This document shows positions 42,064 to 51,020 of a stretch of DNA of 64,000 nucleotides, piece by piece. Position numbers and translations under genes: made by a program. Below the pieces are notes generated by a model that was not told where the DNA came from, ran no database searches, and saw nothing but the letters and a program-made list of their open reading frames with translations. Each line of letters begins with the position of its first letter. The stretch's first letter is position 1. Source of the stretch: an uncultured Eubacterium sp. (GTDB taxonomy: Bacteria > Bacillota > Clostridia > Lachnospirales > Lachnospiraceae); assembly GCA_958446835.1 (NCBI GenBank), contig CAUCXT010000006.1:1-64000 (forward strand), given 5' to 3'.

Positions 42064-42849
42064 ATGAATGAGATGCCTTATGAGCGTGTGAAAATTGCCA
42101 GGGACAATGGCAGACCTACAGGGATGGATTACATAAAGAATATATTCAGGAACTTTATAGAATTTCATGGGGACCGCTGCTATGCGGATGACAAAGCAAT
42201 AGTCGGGGGAATTGCCAGACTTAATGGCATGCCTGTGACGGTGATTGCAATTGAAAAGGGGCATACTGCTAAGGAAAGAAGCTACAGGAACTTTGGTGCT
42301 CCGCACCCTGAGGGATACAGAAAGGCACTTCGCCTTATGAAACAGGCTGAAAAATTCGGAAGACCGATAGTATGCTTTATTGATACTTCAGGTGCATATT
42401 GCGGAGTAGAGGCTGAGGAGCGCGGTCAAGGGCAGGCAATAGCGAAGAACCTTTTAGAAATGTCAACACTGTGTGTGCCTGTCATTTCAATACTTGTAGG
42501 GGAGGGCGGAAGCGGTGGAGCGCTTGCCCTTGCAGTGGCAGACAGGGTATGGATGCTTGAAAATGCGGTATATTCGGTTATTTCACCTGAGGGCTGTGCC
42601 AGCATTCTGTGGAAGGATGCAAAAAAGGCAGGTCAAGCGGCAGACAGCCTTAAGCTTATGGCTGAGGATGCAAAGAGTCTGGGAATAATAGAGAGAATTT
42701 TGTCTGAAAAGGAAATTGGGAAAAAAGAATTTTATGATCGGATAGGAAAAATGATTACAGAAGAACTTGATGAATTGTCAAGGGATACGAAATTGGTAGG
42801 CAAACGATATGACAGGTTCCGCAGTATTGGTATGGAAGTTATCATATAA
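42064..42849 (+). CDS. accA: Acetyl-CoA carboxylase carboxyltransferase alpha subunit
   Basis: A 261-residue partner of AccD. Start ATG 42064 follows GGGAG by nine bases; an earlier ATG at 42046 overlaps accD and that site. The core carries [32 protein letters not shown] and [10 protein letters not shown]. It completes a full acetyl-CoA carboxylase in this operon. Confidence 0.93.
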   Translation: MNEMPYERVKIARDNGRPTGMDYIKNIFRNFIEFHGDRCYADDKAIVGGIARLNGMPVTVIAIEKGHTAKERSYRNFGAPHPEGYRKALRLMKQAEKFGRPIVCFIDTSGAYCGVEAEERGQGQAIAKNLLEMSTLCVPVISILVGEGGSGGALALAVADRVWMLENAVYSVISPEGCASILWKDAKKAGQAADSLKLMAEDAKSLGIIERILSEKEIGKKEFYDRIGKMITEELDELSRDTKLVGKRYDRFRSIGMEVII

Positions 42850-42905
42850 AAAATATATTTGGATATAGATATCATTGAAAGCAGCATGTGATGAGAGGAA
42901 AAAAT

Positions 42906-44540
42906 ATGAGCGGTATATATCAGAAATTTTGCACTGAGATTATGAATCCGGATGGCGGATTAAAGAAATTGACATTAAATTATCCCGGTAATTTTAATTT
43001 TGGATATGATGTGGTGGATGAATATGCGGCTGTTTCGCCTGATAAGCGTGCTATGGTCTGGTGCAATGTGGAGAATGAGGAGCACATATTTACTTTTCTT
43101 GACGTGAAAAGATATAGCAATAAAATGGCTAATGTGTTCAGGAAATACGGAATAGGAAGAGGGGACAAGGTTATGCTTGTACTGAAGCGCCATTATGAGT
43201 ACTGGTTTGCTGCTGTTGCGCTTCATAAGCTGGGTGCGGTTATGATTCCTGCGACACATATGCTTACGGTTGATGATTTTGTTTACAGAATCAATGTATC
43301 CGATGTGAAGGCGATAGTGTGTACTGCCCAGAATGATGTACCTTCAACCATAAAACAGGCTCTTGAAAAATCTCAAAAGAATATCAGGCTGTGGTGTGTC
43401 CAAAAGGATGTTGAGGGCTTTTTTAATCTGACATCACAGATGGAGACAGCAAGTGATGTTTTTGACAGAGTTGAAACGAATGCAGCCGACCCTATGATGT
43501 TGTATTTTACCTCTGGGACGACAGGCTATCCTAAAGGTGTGATACATGATTTTACATATCCTTTGGCACATATAGTTACGGCGAAGTACTGGCAGCAGGC
43601 ACAGGATGAAGGGCTTCATTTTACAGTTGCGGAGACCGGATGGGCTAAGGCTTCATGGGGAAAAATATATGGACAGTGGCTTATTGGAAGCGCAGTTATG
43701 ATATATGATTTTGATAACTTTGATCCGAAGCAGCTTGTCACGGTGATTAATAGATATGGTGTGACATCATTTTGTGCGCCGCCGACAGTGTACAGATACC
43801 TTGTGCGCAAAGGAATTGAGAGCATGCCGTCACTAAAGCATGCCTCAACCGCGGGAGAAATGCTTGCACCGGAGGTCTTTAAGAAATTCACACAGGAGAC
43901 GGGAATACCGCTCTGTGAAGGTTATGGACAGACGGAGACAACACTTCTTATGGCTAACTTTAAGGGAAGACTGCCTAGGGAGGGGGCAATGGGGACGGTT
44001 TCACCATTTTACAACATAGAGCTGCGCGATAAAGATGGTAAAAAGGTTCCCGATGGACAGATTGGCGAGGTTGTGGTTATACCGCCTGTAAACGGCAGAC
44101 AGGTCGGAGTATTTACAGGCTATCTTGATAATGAAGAACAGTATAAGTATGTGTGGAGGGGCGGAGTATACCATACAGGTGATGCGGCATATAGGGACAG
44201 TGATGGAATTTACTGGTTTCATGGCCGGTTTGATGACATAATAAAGACAGGCGGCTTCAGAGTTGGTCCTTATGAAATTGAGAATGTTCTGATGGAACAT
44301 CCGGCAGTTGTAGAGTGCAGTGTCATAGGTGTTCCGGACAAGCTGCGCGGTCAGGCTATAAAAGCTGTGATAGTGCCGGGACATGGCTACGAACCCACAA
44401 GGGAGCTTGAACTGTCTATCAAAGAATTTTGCAACAGGAGACTCGCAGAATATAAGTGGGTGCGTCTTGTCGAGTTCGTCTCTAAGATGCCGAAGACGAT
44501 AAGCGGAAAAATAAAAAAGACGGAGCTCAGAAAAGGGTAG
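42906..44540 (+). CDS. Acyl-CoA synthetase, medium-chain (ACSM) type
   Basis: A 544-residue adenylate-forming ligase from ATG 42906 (GAGAGGA upstream). Core motifs are YFTSGTTGYPKG, GYGQTET, TGD and GRFDDIIKTGGFRVGP, with the C-terminal catalytic lysine region KTISGKIKKTELR. It activates a carboxylic acid to its CoA thioester. Its place at the end of an operon lacking fabD and fabH suggests it may feed exogenous or unusual acids into the pathway, which is inferred. Confidence 0.88.
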   Translation: MSGIYQKFCTEIMNPDGGLKKLTLNYPGNFNFGYDVVDEYAAVSPDKRAMVWCNVENEEHIFTFLDVKRYSNKMANVFRKYGIGRGDKVMLVLKRHYEYWFAAVALHKLGAVMIPATHMLTVDDFVYRINVSDVKAIVCTAQNDVPSTIKQALEKSQKNIRLWCVQKDVEGFFNLTSQMETASDVFDRVETNAADPMMLYFTSGTTGYPKGVIHDFTYPLAHIVTAKYWQQAQDEGLHFTVAETGWAKASWGKIYGQWLIGSAVMIYDFDNFDPKQLVTVINRYGVTSFCAPPTVYRYLVRKGIESMPSLKHASTAGEMLAPEVFKKFTQETGIPLCEGYGQTETTLLMANFKGRLPREGAMGTVSPFYNIELRDKDGKKVPDGQIGEVVVIPPVNGRQVGVFTGYLDNEEQYKYVWRGGVYHTGDAAYRDSDGIYWFHGRFDDIIKTGGFRVGPYEIENVLMEHPAVVECSVIGVPDKLRGQAIKAVIVPGHGYEPTRELELSIKEFCNRRLAEYKWVRLVEFVSKMPKTISGKIKKTELRKG

Positions 44541-44664
44541 CCATGATGATTTTGGGAGTATATAATGGGGGATATACATAAGATAATATGAAGCTTTTAT
44601 GCTGATATTTGTATTTTTATATGTTGGGAGTTATATCATTATATAATATAGTTGGAGTATTTGT

Positions 44665-46734
44665 GTGGGAGCGTTTGAAATTTTAGATAATATTAGTGGA
44701 TATCACGAGTATGACATATCCGATGCCAGAAACCTGAGATTTGTAAGTGACAGCTTATGCCGCATGACGGGATATTCAAAAAATGAACTGATTGATAGTG
44801 AAGGCGGATATGCAGGAATTTTATGCGAAGACGACAGGGAGACATACCTGTCTTTTTTGCGTAGAATGGCAAGTGGAGAGGGAGATTATTCCGAGAAATA
44901 TCGTATCAAAAAGAAGGATGGAAATATTATTTGTGTGAAGGATTCCGTGAATGTAAAGCGAGAAAAGGATGGAAGGCTTATAGGGTATTCCGTGGTTATT
45001 GACATCACAGATGCTTATGGTGACATGCAGCGTACAGTTTTGAATACGGATTTTAAATGTGCAGATAAGAGCATTGTGTCAAATAATAATCTGAGCTTCT
45101 TAAATGATACAGTTCCTTGCGGCTTTATAAAATATACCTGTGAGAAGCAGCCTAAAATTACATATATCAATAAAAACATGCTGGATTTTTTACGTTTTTC
45201 CGAGAATAAGGATGGTGAAGCGGATTATTACGAAATGTATAAGAATAATCTGTTTCTTCTGATTCCTGTTGAGGAGAGACATAGATTTTCAGTATATCTT
45301 AATAAGGTGTACAGAGCCGGTGTTCCTGTGGCGGGCGAGATGACACTACTTAGATTTGACGGCAGCAGGGTGCAGGTGTTCGGATGGGTTACGAAGGTGA
45401 TAAACGAAGATGGAACTGAGGAGTTCCAGAGTGTGTGTATGGATGTTACCAAGAGACAGCTTGCAAGAAAAGACAGGGAGACCAGAAGATATATTAAAGC
45501 ATTGTCTGAGGTGTATGATAAGATTTTTGAGTATAATTTTGCGGCAGAGACAGTAAAGTGCTTATATAGCAATAATTCGCCGATGTTTACATGGCTTGAA
45601 AACATCCCCATGCAGCTTGCAGATGCAACCAGAAAGTGGATAACAGATACGGTTGATACTGCGGATGTGGAAAGGGTGCAGAAATTTTTTGCAGAATTTG
45701 CTGATAACAGGAGAAAGCTACAGGACACAGAGCAACCGTTAATTATCAATTATCATGCAAGATCATCGGATGGACATGTAAGGGCATATAGCGGAATTTT
45801 TCTTAAAATAGATGAAAATATAAGTTTTTATTGTTGCCGCAGGCTTGTTGACCATACAGAAACAGAGCGGTTGAGAAGCGAAAATGAGAGTCTGAAGGAA
45901 AATATGACACAGCTTATAAAGCAGTTCACGGATGGCGTTGCCGCGTTTAAGGTTACTGCGGATGGCTATGTTTTACCGCTGTATTCGAGCGAGAATGTGT
46001 GCGGATTTTTCGGATATTCTTCTGATGAGTGGAACGAACTTATGAAGAAGGGTACGCCGATAGAGGATTTTGTCGAACGCAGTGCTACAGAATATGAAGC
46101 TTTCGAGAAGCTCCTAAAGGATGGCGAGGAAGAATTCATCTATGAAGATATAACTTCAAAGACTGCAAAAAAGGTGCGGGCAGTATGCACACAGAAAACA
46201 TCGGATAATGTCTCATCCCGATATATTATGCTGTATATAGTGCCTGAAAATGAAGCAGATTCAGTGGGAGATACTGATGTGATGGGGAATGCTGTGACAG
46301 AAAAAATGTCATGTGGTGGTCATAAAATTACGATAAGAACATTCGGATACTTTGATGTATTTGTTGATGGCAGACCGATTGCATTCAGAAATAAGAAATC
46401 CAAGGAACTTTTTGCACTGTTAGTCGACAGGCGCGGTGGATTTGTGACATCGGAGGAGGCGATAAGTTTTCTTTGGGAAGATGAGCCGGCAAGTCCTGTT
46501 ATATATTCACGATACCGCAAGGTCGCACTTCGACTAAAAAATCTGCTTGAGGAATATGAAATTGCGGATGTCGTTGAGGCAGTGGACGGAAAAAGACGTA
46601 TTATCTGTGAGAGAGTCAGCTGCGATCTATACGATTATCTTTCTGGAAACGAAAAGTATTCACAGCTCTTTAAAGGAAGCTATCTTACCAATTACAGTTG
46701 GGGTGAGACAACGCTTGGGGAGCTGTATAACTGA
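44665..46734 (+). CDS. PAS-domain regulator with C-terminal SARP-like winged helix
   Basis: A 689-residue soluble protein starting at GTG 44665 (TTGGAG upstream). Residues 1-125 form a PAS domain, about 145-270 a second PAS-like domain, and further PAS-like segments reach to about 530. The C-terminal 135 residues (ITIRTFGYFDVFVDGRPI, RNKKSKELFALLVDRRGG, TSEEAISFLW) resemble the OmpR-type winged helix that starts SARP/BTAD regulators. No kinase or cyclase domain is present, so it looks like a one-component sensor-regulator. Target genes are unknown; the fatty-acid operon upstream is a candidate. Confidence 0.7.
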   Translation: MGAFEILDNISGYHEYDISDARNLRFVSDSLCRMTGYSKNELIDSEGGYAGILCEDDRETYLSFLRRMASGEGDYSEKYRIKKKDGNIICVKDSVNVKREKDGRLIGYSVVIDITDAYGDMQRTVLNTDFKCADKSIVSNNNLSFLNDTVPCGFIKYTCEKQPKITYINKNMLDFLRFSENKDGEADYYEMYKNNLFLLIPVEERHRFSVYLNKVYRAGVPVAGEMTLLRFDGSRVQVFGWVTKVINEDGTEEFQSVCMDVTKRQLARKDRETRRYIKALSEVYDKIFEYNFAAETVKCLYSNNSPMFTWLENIPMQLADATRKWITDTVDTADVERVQKFFAEFADNRRKLQDTEQPLIINYHARSSDGHVRAYSGIFLKIDENISFYCCRRLVDHTETERLRSENESLKENMTQLIKQFTDGVAAFKVTADGYVLPLYSSENVCGFFGYSSDEWNELMKKGTPIEDFVERSATEYEAFEKLLKDGEEEFIYEDITSKTAKKVRAVCTQKTSDNVSSRYIMLYIVPENEADSVGDTDVMGNAVTEKMSCGGHKITIRTFGYFDVFVDGRPIAFRNKKSKELFALLVDRRGGFVTSEEAISFLWEDEPASPVIYSRYRKVALRLKNLLEEYEIADVVEAVDGKRRIICERVSCDLYDYLSGNEKYSQLFKGSYLTNYSWGETTLGELYN

Positions 46735-46813
46735 TGAGGTGGTATATATCAGGGCGAGATTTTTAATTATAAAACGGCTTCACAGAAAAATATAAAAAAA
46801 ATTAAAAAAGTTG

Positions 46814-46853
46814 TTGACATTTCCGGGGACATGTAGTAATATACTACTTGTCC
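46814..46853 (+). promoter_or_regulatory. tRNA-Gly promoter with dyad, copy 2
   Basis: TTGACA (46814-46819), 17-bp spacer, TAATAT (46837-46842). GGGACATGTAGTA-ATA-TACTACTTGTCC forms a clear dyad centred on the -10, parallel to that before copy 1. Confidence 0.7.
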
Positions 46854-46887
46854 TTGTGAGTGTGACAAACAACTTACAAAGTACAAT

Positions 46888-46948
<61 letters not shown>

Positions 46949-46959
<11 letters not shown>

Positions 46960-47112
46960 TCTTTTTTTGCAAAGAGATGGGGTATCTGAATGGATGCCCC
47001 CTCTCTTTGCAAAAAAAGAGGCACATCCGTGCCTCAAAGTTCGATTGTCTCCGCTCTGCTCCGGTCGTCGCAAGACCAACGTCCACCGGACGTTGTGCGA
47101 CGTCTCGCGCTT
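46949..47112. repeat. Hairpin mini-element between tRNA-end direct repeats
   Basis: CGTCTCGCGCTT at the tRNA 3' end (46949-46960) recurs at 47101-47112. Between them are three hairpins: TTTTTTTGCAAAGAGA with its complement (46962-46977, 47002-47017), GAGGCAC/GTGCCTC (47018-47035), and CGTCGCA with CAACGTCC against their complements (47066-47102). A second GTTCGATT, the T-loop sequence, lies at 47039. No coding frame is convincing. The first hairpin may end the tRNA transcript. Confidence 0.7.
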
Positions 47113-47228
47113 TCTTTATTCCCGGTAGATTACTACTGGGAATTTTTGTTTATATTATAATACTGCTTAAATGGATGCCAATAAATTTCAAAAATTTTGC
47201 TTCAGATAGTTTAAATTTCAAAAATCTC

Positions 47229-47257
47229 TTGGAAAATCCCCCAATTCAGTGTACTAT
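47229..47257 (+). promoter_or_regulatory. Promoter of the AIM24-family gene
   Basis: TTGGAA (47229-47234), 17-bp spacer, TACTAT (47252-47257). Confidence 0.5.
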
Positions 47258-47315
47258 GAAGAAGGTAACAGCATATTATTTCAAAAGAGGCAGGACCTCG
47301 GAAAAGAGGAGAAGT

Positions 47316-47996
47316 ATGAATTACAGGATTGATGGCGACAATCTTCCGGTGCTCAAGGTGAGATTATCAGCAGGAGAGCAGATTGAGTGTGAAGCCGGTG
47401 CGATGTCATGGATGGATGATGAGATTGAGATGCAGACGAAGGCAGGCGGGCTTGGCAAGATGTTTGGCAGAATGTTTACCAATGAGAGTGCATTTACCAA
47501 CACGTATGTAGCGAGGCGAGAAGGGGAGATAGCATTCTCGTCGAAGTTTCCGGGTTCTATCAGGGCTGTGGAGATTACACCGGGCAATGGTATTATAGTG
47601 CAGAAGGGGTCATATCTTGCACACTATGGAAATGTGAACAGTGAGGTGTATATCCAGCAGAAGCTTGGAAGAGGCTTGTTCGGTGGAGAAGGCTTTCTTA
47701 TGAGAAAATTCACCGGGAATGGAATCGTGTTCCTTGAGATTGACGGTTCGGCACATGAGTATGAGATTCCGGCAGGTGACTGCAAGATTGTCGACACAGG
47801 CTATGTGGCTGCAATGTCGGAGAGCTGCCGCATGGAGGTAAAGACAATCAAGGGTGTTGGTAATGTGTTGTTCGGTGGAGAGGGATTGTTTAACACCGTT
47901 GTGTATGGTCCGGGCAAGGTGATATTACAGAGCATGCCTATTTCGTCAACAGCTATGCAGCTCTATCAGTATATGCCGCATCCGTCAAATAATTAG
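47316..47996 (+). CDS. AIM24 / TIGR00266-family protein
   Basis: A 226-residue beta-rich protein from ATG 47316 (AGAGGAGA upstream). Longer in-frame starts run through the tRNA and hairpins and are wrong. GDNLPVLKVRLSAGE, GAMSWMDDEIEM and GEGLFNTVVYGPGKV match the family. Its biochemical role in bacteria is not established. A long hairpin ends the transcript. Confidence 0.8.
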   Translation: MNYRIDGDNLPVLKVRLSAGEQIECEAGAMSWMDDEIEMQTKAGGLGKMFGRMFTNESAFTNTYVARREGEIAFSSKFPGSIRAVEITPGNGIIVQKGSYLAHYGNVNSEVYIQQKLGRGLFGGEGFLMRKFTGNGIVFLEIDGSAHEYEIPAGDCKIVDTGYVAAMSESCRMEVKTIKGVGNVLFGGEGLFNTVVYGPGKVILQSMPISSTAMQLYQYMPHPSNN

Positions 47997-48103
47997 GCAG
48001 AATAGCAGATTATATGACAGAGAAAATCTGTGATTACATGATTTATCAGCAGATGTGAAAAATAGCTGAATGTAGACAAAAAATAGATAGATATTTTGTG
48101 TAA

Positions 48104-48190
48104 AAAAATCCCGGAGGAGATTATGATATACCTCACTTTTACTGGTTGACCGGTAAAAGGTGGAATATTATTAATCTCCCGGGATTTTTG
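48104..48190. terminator. Long bidirectional terminator
   Basis: AAAAATCCCG and GGAGATTA (48104-48123) pair with TAATCTCC and CGGGATTTTT (48172-48188). An inner CTTTTAC/GGTAAAAG stem extends it. A and T runs on both sides serve the two convergent genes. The rest of 47997-48276 holds no gene. Confidence 0.8.
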
Positions 48191-48276
48191 ATTAATGGTT
48201 GGAAACATAAATCCAAGCTGCTTGCCTATATTGGAACATTTTTTGAAAGTCAATTATATAGCTTTATAAAATCATC

Positions 48277-48714
48277 CTACTTCGTCAGCTCAGCCACAAC
48301 CTGATTGATAACCTTACCATCAGCCTTACCCTTTAACTCACTCATGACAGCCTTCATAATCTGTCCCTTGTTCTTGGTGGCGAGAACGTCGGCAAACTTC
48401 TCGTTGAGGATTGCGGCAACCTCCTCTGCAGAGAGCATTTTAGGAGCGAACTCGCTCATAATCTCGTACTTCTTCTTGTAGTCGGCGAGAAGTTCTGTTC
48501 TGTCGGCAGGGCAGGTATCTATCTGCTCCTTGACGGTCTTAATTTCCTTTAAGATTGCCTCAACAGCCATATCATCAGGAATGTCCTCACGGCAGCCTGC
48601 GTCAATTCCCTTCTTCTTGACTGCGGATACAAGGTCGGCGATGGCGTCCTTTCTGAATTTATCTTTTGCCTTCATAGCGGCAATCATAGCGTCCTGTAAT
48701 TCTTTTAATTTCAT
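48277..48714 (-). CDS. yqeY: GatB/YqeY domain protein
   Basis: A 145-residue helical protein. MKLKELQDAMIAAMKAKDK and KEEI-like helices lead to the C-terminal QMMKAVMSELKGKADGK-like segment (here GQIMKAVMSELKGKADGKVI), typical of YqeY, which resembles the tRNA-binding tail of GatB. The precise role is unknown. The promoter is on the minus strand at 48770-48798. Confidence 0.88.
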   Translation of the reverse strand: MKLKELQDAMIAAMKAKDKFRKDAIADLVSAVKKKGIDAGCREDIPDDMAVEAILKEIKTVKEQIDTCPADRTELLADYKKKYEIMSEFAPKMLSAEEVAAILNEKFADVLATKNKGQIMKAVMSELKGKADGKVINQVVAELTK

Positions 48715-48769
48715 AATAAAACTTCCTTTCTGTCATATTTTGAAATATTGTAAATTTCAACTGCTCTAT

Positions 48770-48798
48770 ATTATACTCTCAAAAAATTGTGATAACAA
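48770..48798 (-). promoter_or_regulatory. yqeY promoter
   Basis: On the minus strand TTGTTA, 17-bp spacer, TATAAT (complement of 48793-48798 and 48770-48775). Confidence 0.65.
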
Positions 48799-48871
48799 GT
48801 AGATTGATAGTATAATCACATGTTTATAAGGTTAAACAAAGTATAGTTTGACGTGAGATTAAATTAATGTA

Positions 48872-48999
48872 GATATGATTTGGAATAAAACAAGAACAAT
48901 ACAGATATAATTCGGAACAAAATTAAAATAGTGTTGATATTGTTCCGAATAATATCAAAATAACATTGATATTATTCGGAATTATGTATATAATAGTTA
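48872..48999 (+). repeat. Four 32-bp iterons
   Basis: GATATGATTTGGAAT (48872), GATATAATTCGGAAC (48904), GATATTGTTCCGAAT (48936) and GATATTATTCGGAAT (48968) start exactly 32 bp apart, about three helical turns. Units 2 and 3 also share the AAAATA tail. TTCCGAATAATATCAA (48943-48958) and TTGATATTATTCGGAA (48966-48981) form a 16-bp perfect inverted repeat. The last unit overlaps the promoter. Confidence 0.8.
48966..48994 (+). promoter_or_regulatory. Promoter of the HTH-AAA-nuclease gene, inside the iterons
   Basis: TTGATA (48966-48971), 17-bp spacer, TATAAT (48989-48994). The -35 and spacer lie within the fourth iteron, so a protein on the repeats should block polymerase. Confidence 0.75.
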
Positions 49000-49031
49000 A
49001 ATAAAAGCTTATTGGATAGGGGATGAGATTG

Positions 49032-50894
49032 GTGAAAACTTGTAAAGAAATGGCACTTATCTGGAACGTGACAGAGAGAAGCATTACAAAATTTTGTAAA
49101 GAAGGAAAAATTCCGGGAGCTGTGAAGTATGGGAGAAGCTGGCAGATTCCCGACAATGCCGCAAAACCTGCCGACGGCAGAATTTCATCCGGAAGATATG
49201 TCGGGAAAAATATCGGTGAGGATAGGAAGCCATTGCCAATCGGTATTTCTGATTATGTGCGTGCACAGTCGGAATATTATTATGTGGATAAAACTTTATT
49301 AATCAAGGATTTTCTGGATAAAAAGCCTTTGGTGTCCCTTTTTACAAGACCAAGGCGTTTTGGAAAGACGTTAAATATGGATATGCTCAGGGTTTTCTTT
49401 GAAATTTCCAAGGAAGATACATCGCGATATTTTAAGGACAAGGCAATATGGAAATGCGGGGAAGAGTATCGGGTTCATCAGGGAAAATATCCGGTCATAT
49501 TTCTTACTTTTAAGGATGTGAAGTTTGACACATGGGAAGCGACGATTGACAAGATTAGAGGTCTGCTTCAGGAAGAATACGGCAGACATCAGGAGCTGTT
49601 GGAAAGTGATAAGCTTTCAAGGTATGAGAAGGAATATTTTGCTAAAATTCTTGATAGCACCGCAAATGAAGTCGAGCTTACCTCAGCGCTTGAAAAGCTC
49701 TCCAAAATGCTTGCAGTTCATTGGGGGAAGGTGCCTGTCATAATTATTGATGAATATGATACACCTATTCAGGAAGGCTATTCAAAGGATTTCTATGAAG
49801 AGATTATAGCTTTTATGAGAAATTTCTTCTCAGGGGCTTTTAAAGATAATAAAAATCTTTCCTACGGTTTCCTCACCGGTATTCTGCGTATTGCGCAGGA
49901 AAGCATATTCAGTGGACTAAATAACTTGACGGTAAATTCTGTGATGGATGAGGAATATGACCGCTATTTTGGATTTACCGGGGATGAAGTCGAAAAAATG
50001 CTTGCTTACTACGGAGTATCGGAAAAGGAGAAAGAGTTAAAAGACTGGTACGATGGATATTTATTCGGCAACGAGGAAATCTACAATCCATGGTCAGTGA
50101 TTAACTATATATCAAAGGGCTGCATTCCGCAGGCATATTGGGTCAATACAGGAAAAAATGAGATTTTAGAGGATGTTCTGCGTGTCGTGACAGATGACAT
50201 CACGGAGCGATTGTATTCGCTGCTACAGGGAGAAAAGGTTATCGCAAGAATAGACCAGAATGTTATCTACAGGTCACTTGCGGAGGACCCTGCCAACATT
50301 TACAGTCTGCTGCTGGTGGCAGGATATTTGAAAGCTCCGAAAAAACAGCTGCAGGCGGATGGGTCATATCTGTGTGAGGTTTCTATTCCGAACAGGGAGA
50401 TTGCCGCCGTATATAAGAGCGAGATATTGTCGCATTTATTGCAGATAGGTGCGATTACCAGAACAACATCAAATAAGATTGCGGAAAGTATCTATGCAAA
50501 TGATTATAAGAAACTTCAGAAGGCTATCACGGAATATATGGATAAATCCGTAAGCTTTTATGATGCCGGGGCGGAGGGCTTTTATCATGGATTGGTTCTT
50601 GGCTTGGTAGCGCTGATGGATAACCAGTATAAAATTAAATCAAACAGGGAAGCCGGGGATGGAAGGTACGATATATGCATGCTTCCAAGGGAGGACAAAT
50701 ATCCGGGAATCATTATGGAGCTTAAGTGGAAGAAGGATTTGAGTGAGGAGGAGCTTGGCAGGCTTGCGAAGGAAGCTTTGCTTCAGATTGACGAAATGCG
50801 CTATGACACTGAGCTTAGGGAAGCCGGAGTAAATGACATATTGAAGCTTGGAATCGCATTTTCCGGGAAGAAAGCCTGTGTGAATACAATATAG
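49032..50894 (+). CDS. HTH - AAA-ATPase-like - PD-(D/E)XK nuclease fusion
   Basis: A 620-residue protein from GTG 49032; AGGGG lies nine bases upstream, whereas ATG 49023 touches it. Residues 1-45 form an excisionase/MerR-like HTH (CKEMALIWNVTERSITKFCK, GRSWQIP). Residues 65-350 match AAA-ATPase_like (PF09820): LPIGISDYVR, YYYVDKT, Walker A RPRRFGKT (106-113) and Walker B IIIDEYDTPIQ (D240-E241). The C-terminus matches DUF1703 with the nuclease pattern D547 ... E563-L-K565. The family is widespread without a settled role. The added HTH and upstream iterons suggest autoregulation. Confidence 0.8.
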   Translation: MKTCKEMALIWNVTERSITKFCKEGKIPGAVKYGRSWQIPDNAAKPADGRISSGRYVGKNIGEDRKPLPIGISDYVRAQSEYYYVDKTLLIKDFLDKKPLVSLFTRPRRFGKTLNMDMLRVFFEISKEDTSRYFKDKAIWKCGEEYRVHQGKYPVIFLTFKDVKFDTWEATIDKIRGLLQEEYGRHQELLESDKLSRYEKEYFAKILDSTANEVELTSALEKLSKMLAVHWGKVPVIIIDEYDTPIQEGYSKDFYEEIIAFMRNFFSGAFKDNKNLSYGFLTGILRIAQESIFSGLNNLTVNSVMDEEYDRYFGFTGDEVEKMLAYYGVSEKEKELKDWYDGYLFGNEEIYNPWSVINYISKGCIPQAYWVNTGKNEILEDVLRVVTDDITERLYSLLQGEKVIARIDQNVIYRSLAEDPANIYSLLLVAGYLKAPKKQLQADGSYLCEVSIPNREIAAVYKSEILSHLLQIGAITRTTSNKIAESIYANDYKKLQKAITEYMDKSVSFYDAGAEGFYHGLVLGLVALMDNQYKIKSNREAGDGRYDICMLPREDKYPGIIMELKWKKDLSEEELGRLAKEALLQIDEMRYDTELREAGVNDILKLGIAFSGKKACVNTI

Positions 50895-51020
50895 AAATTT
50901 ATACTAGGGACGTACTTGTTATAAATACGGAAATCGTTTATAATGCTATATAGTTTACGAAATAATATAAAAATATATTTCTAAGACGATTGCAAAAAAT
51001 AGATAATCGGAGGCAAAGAC

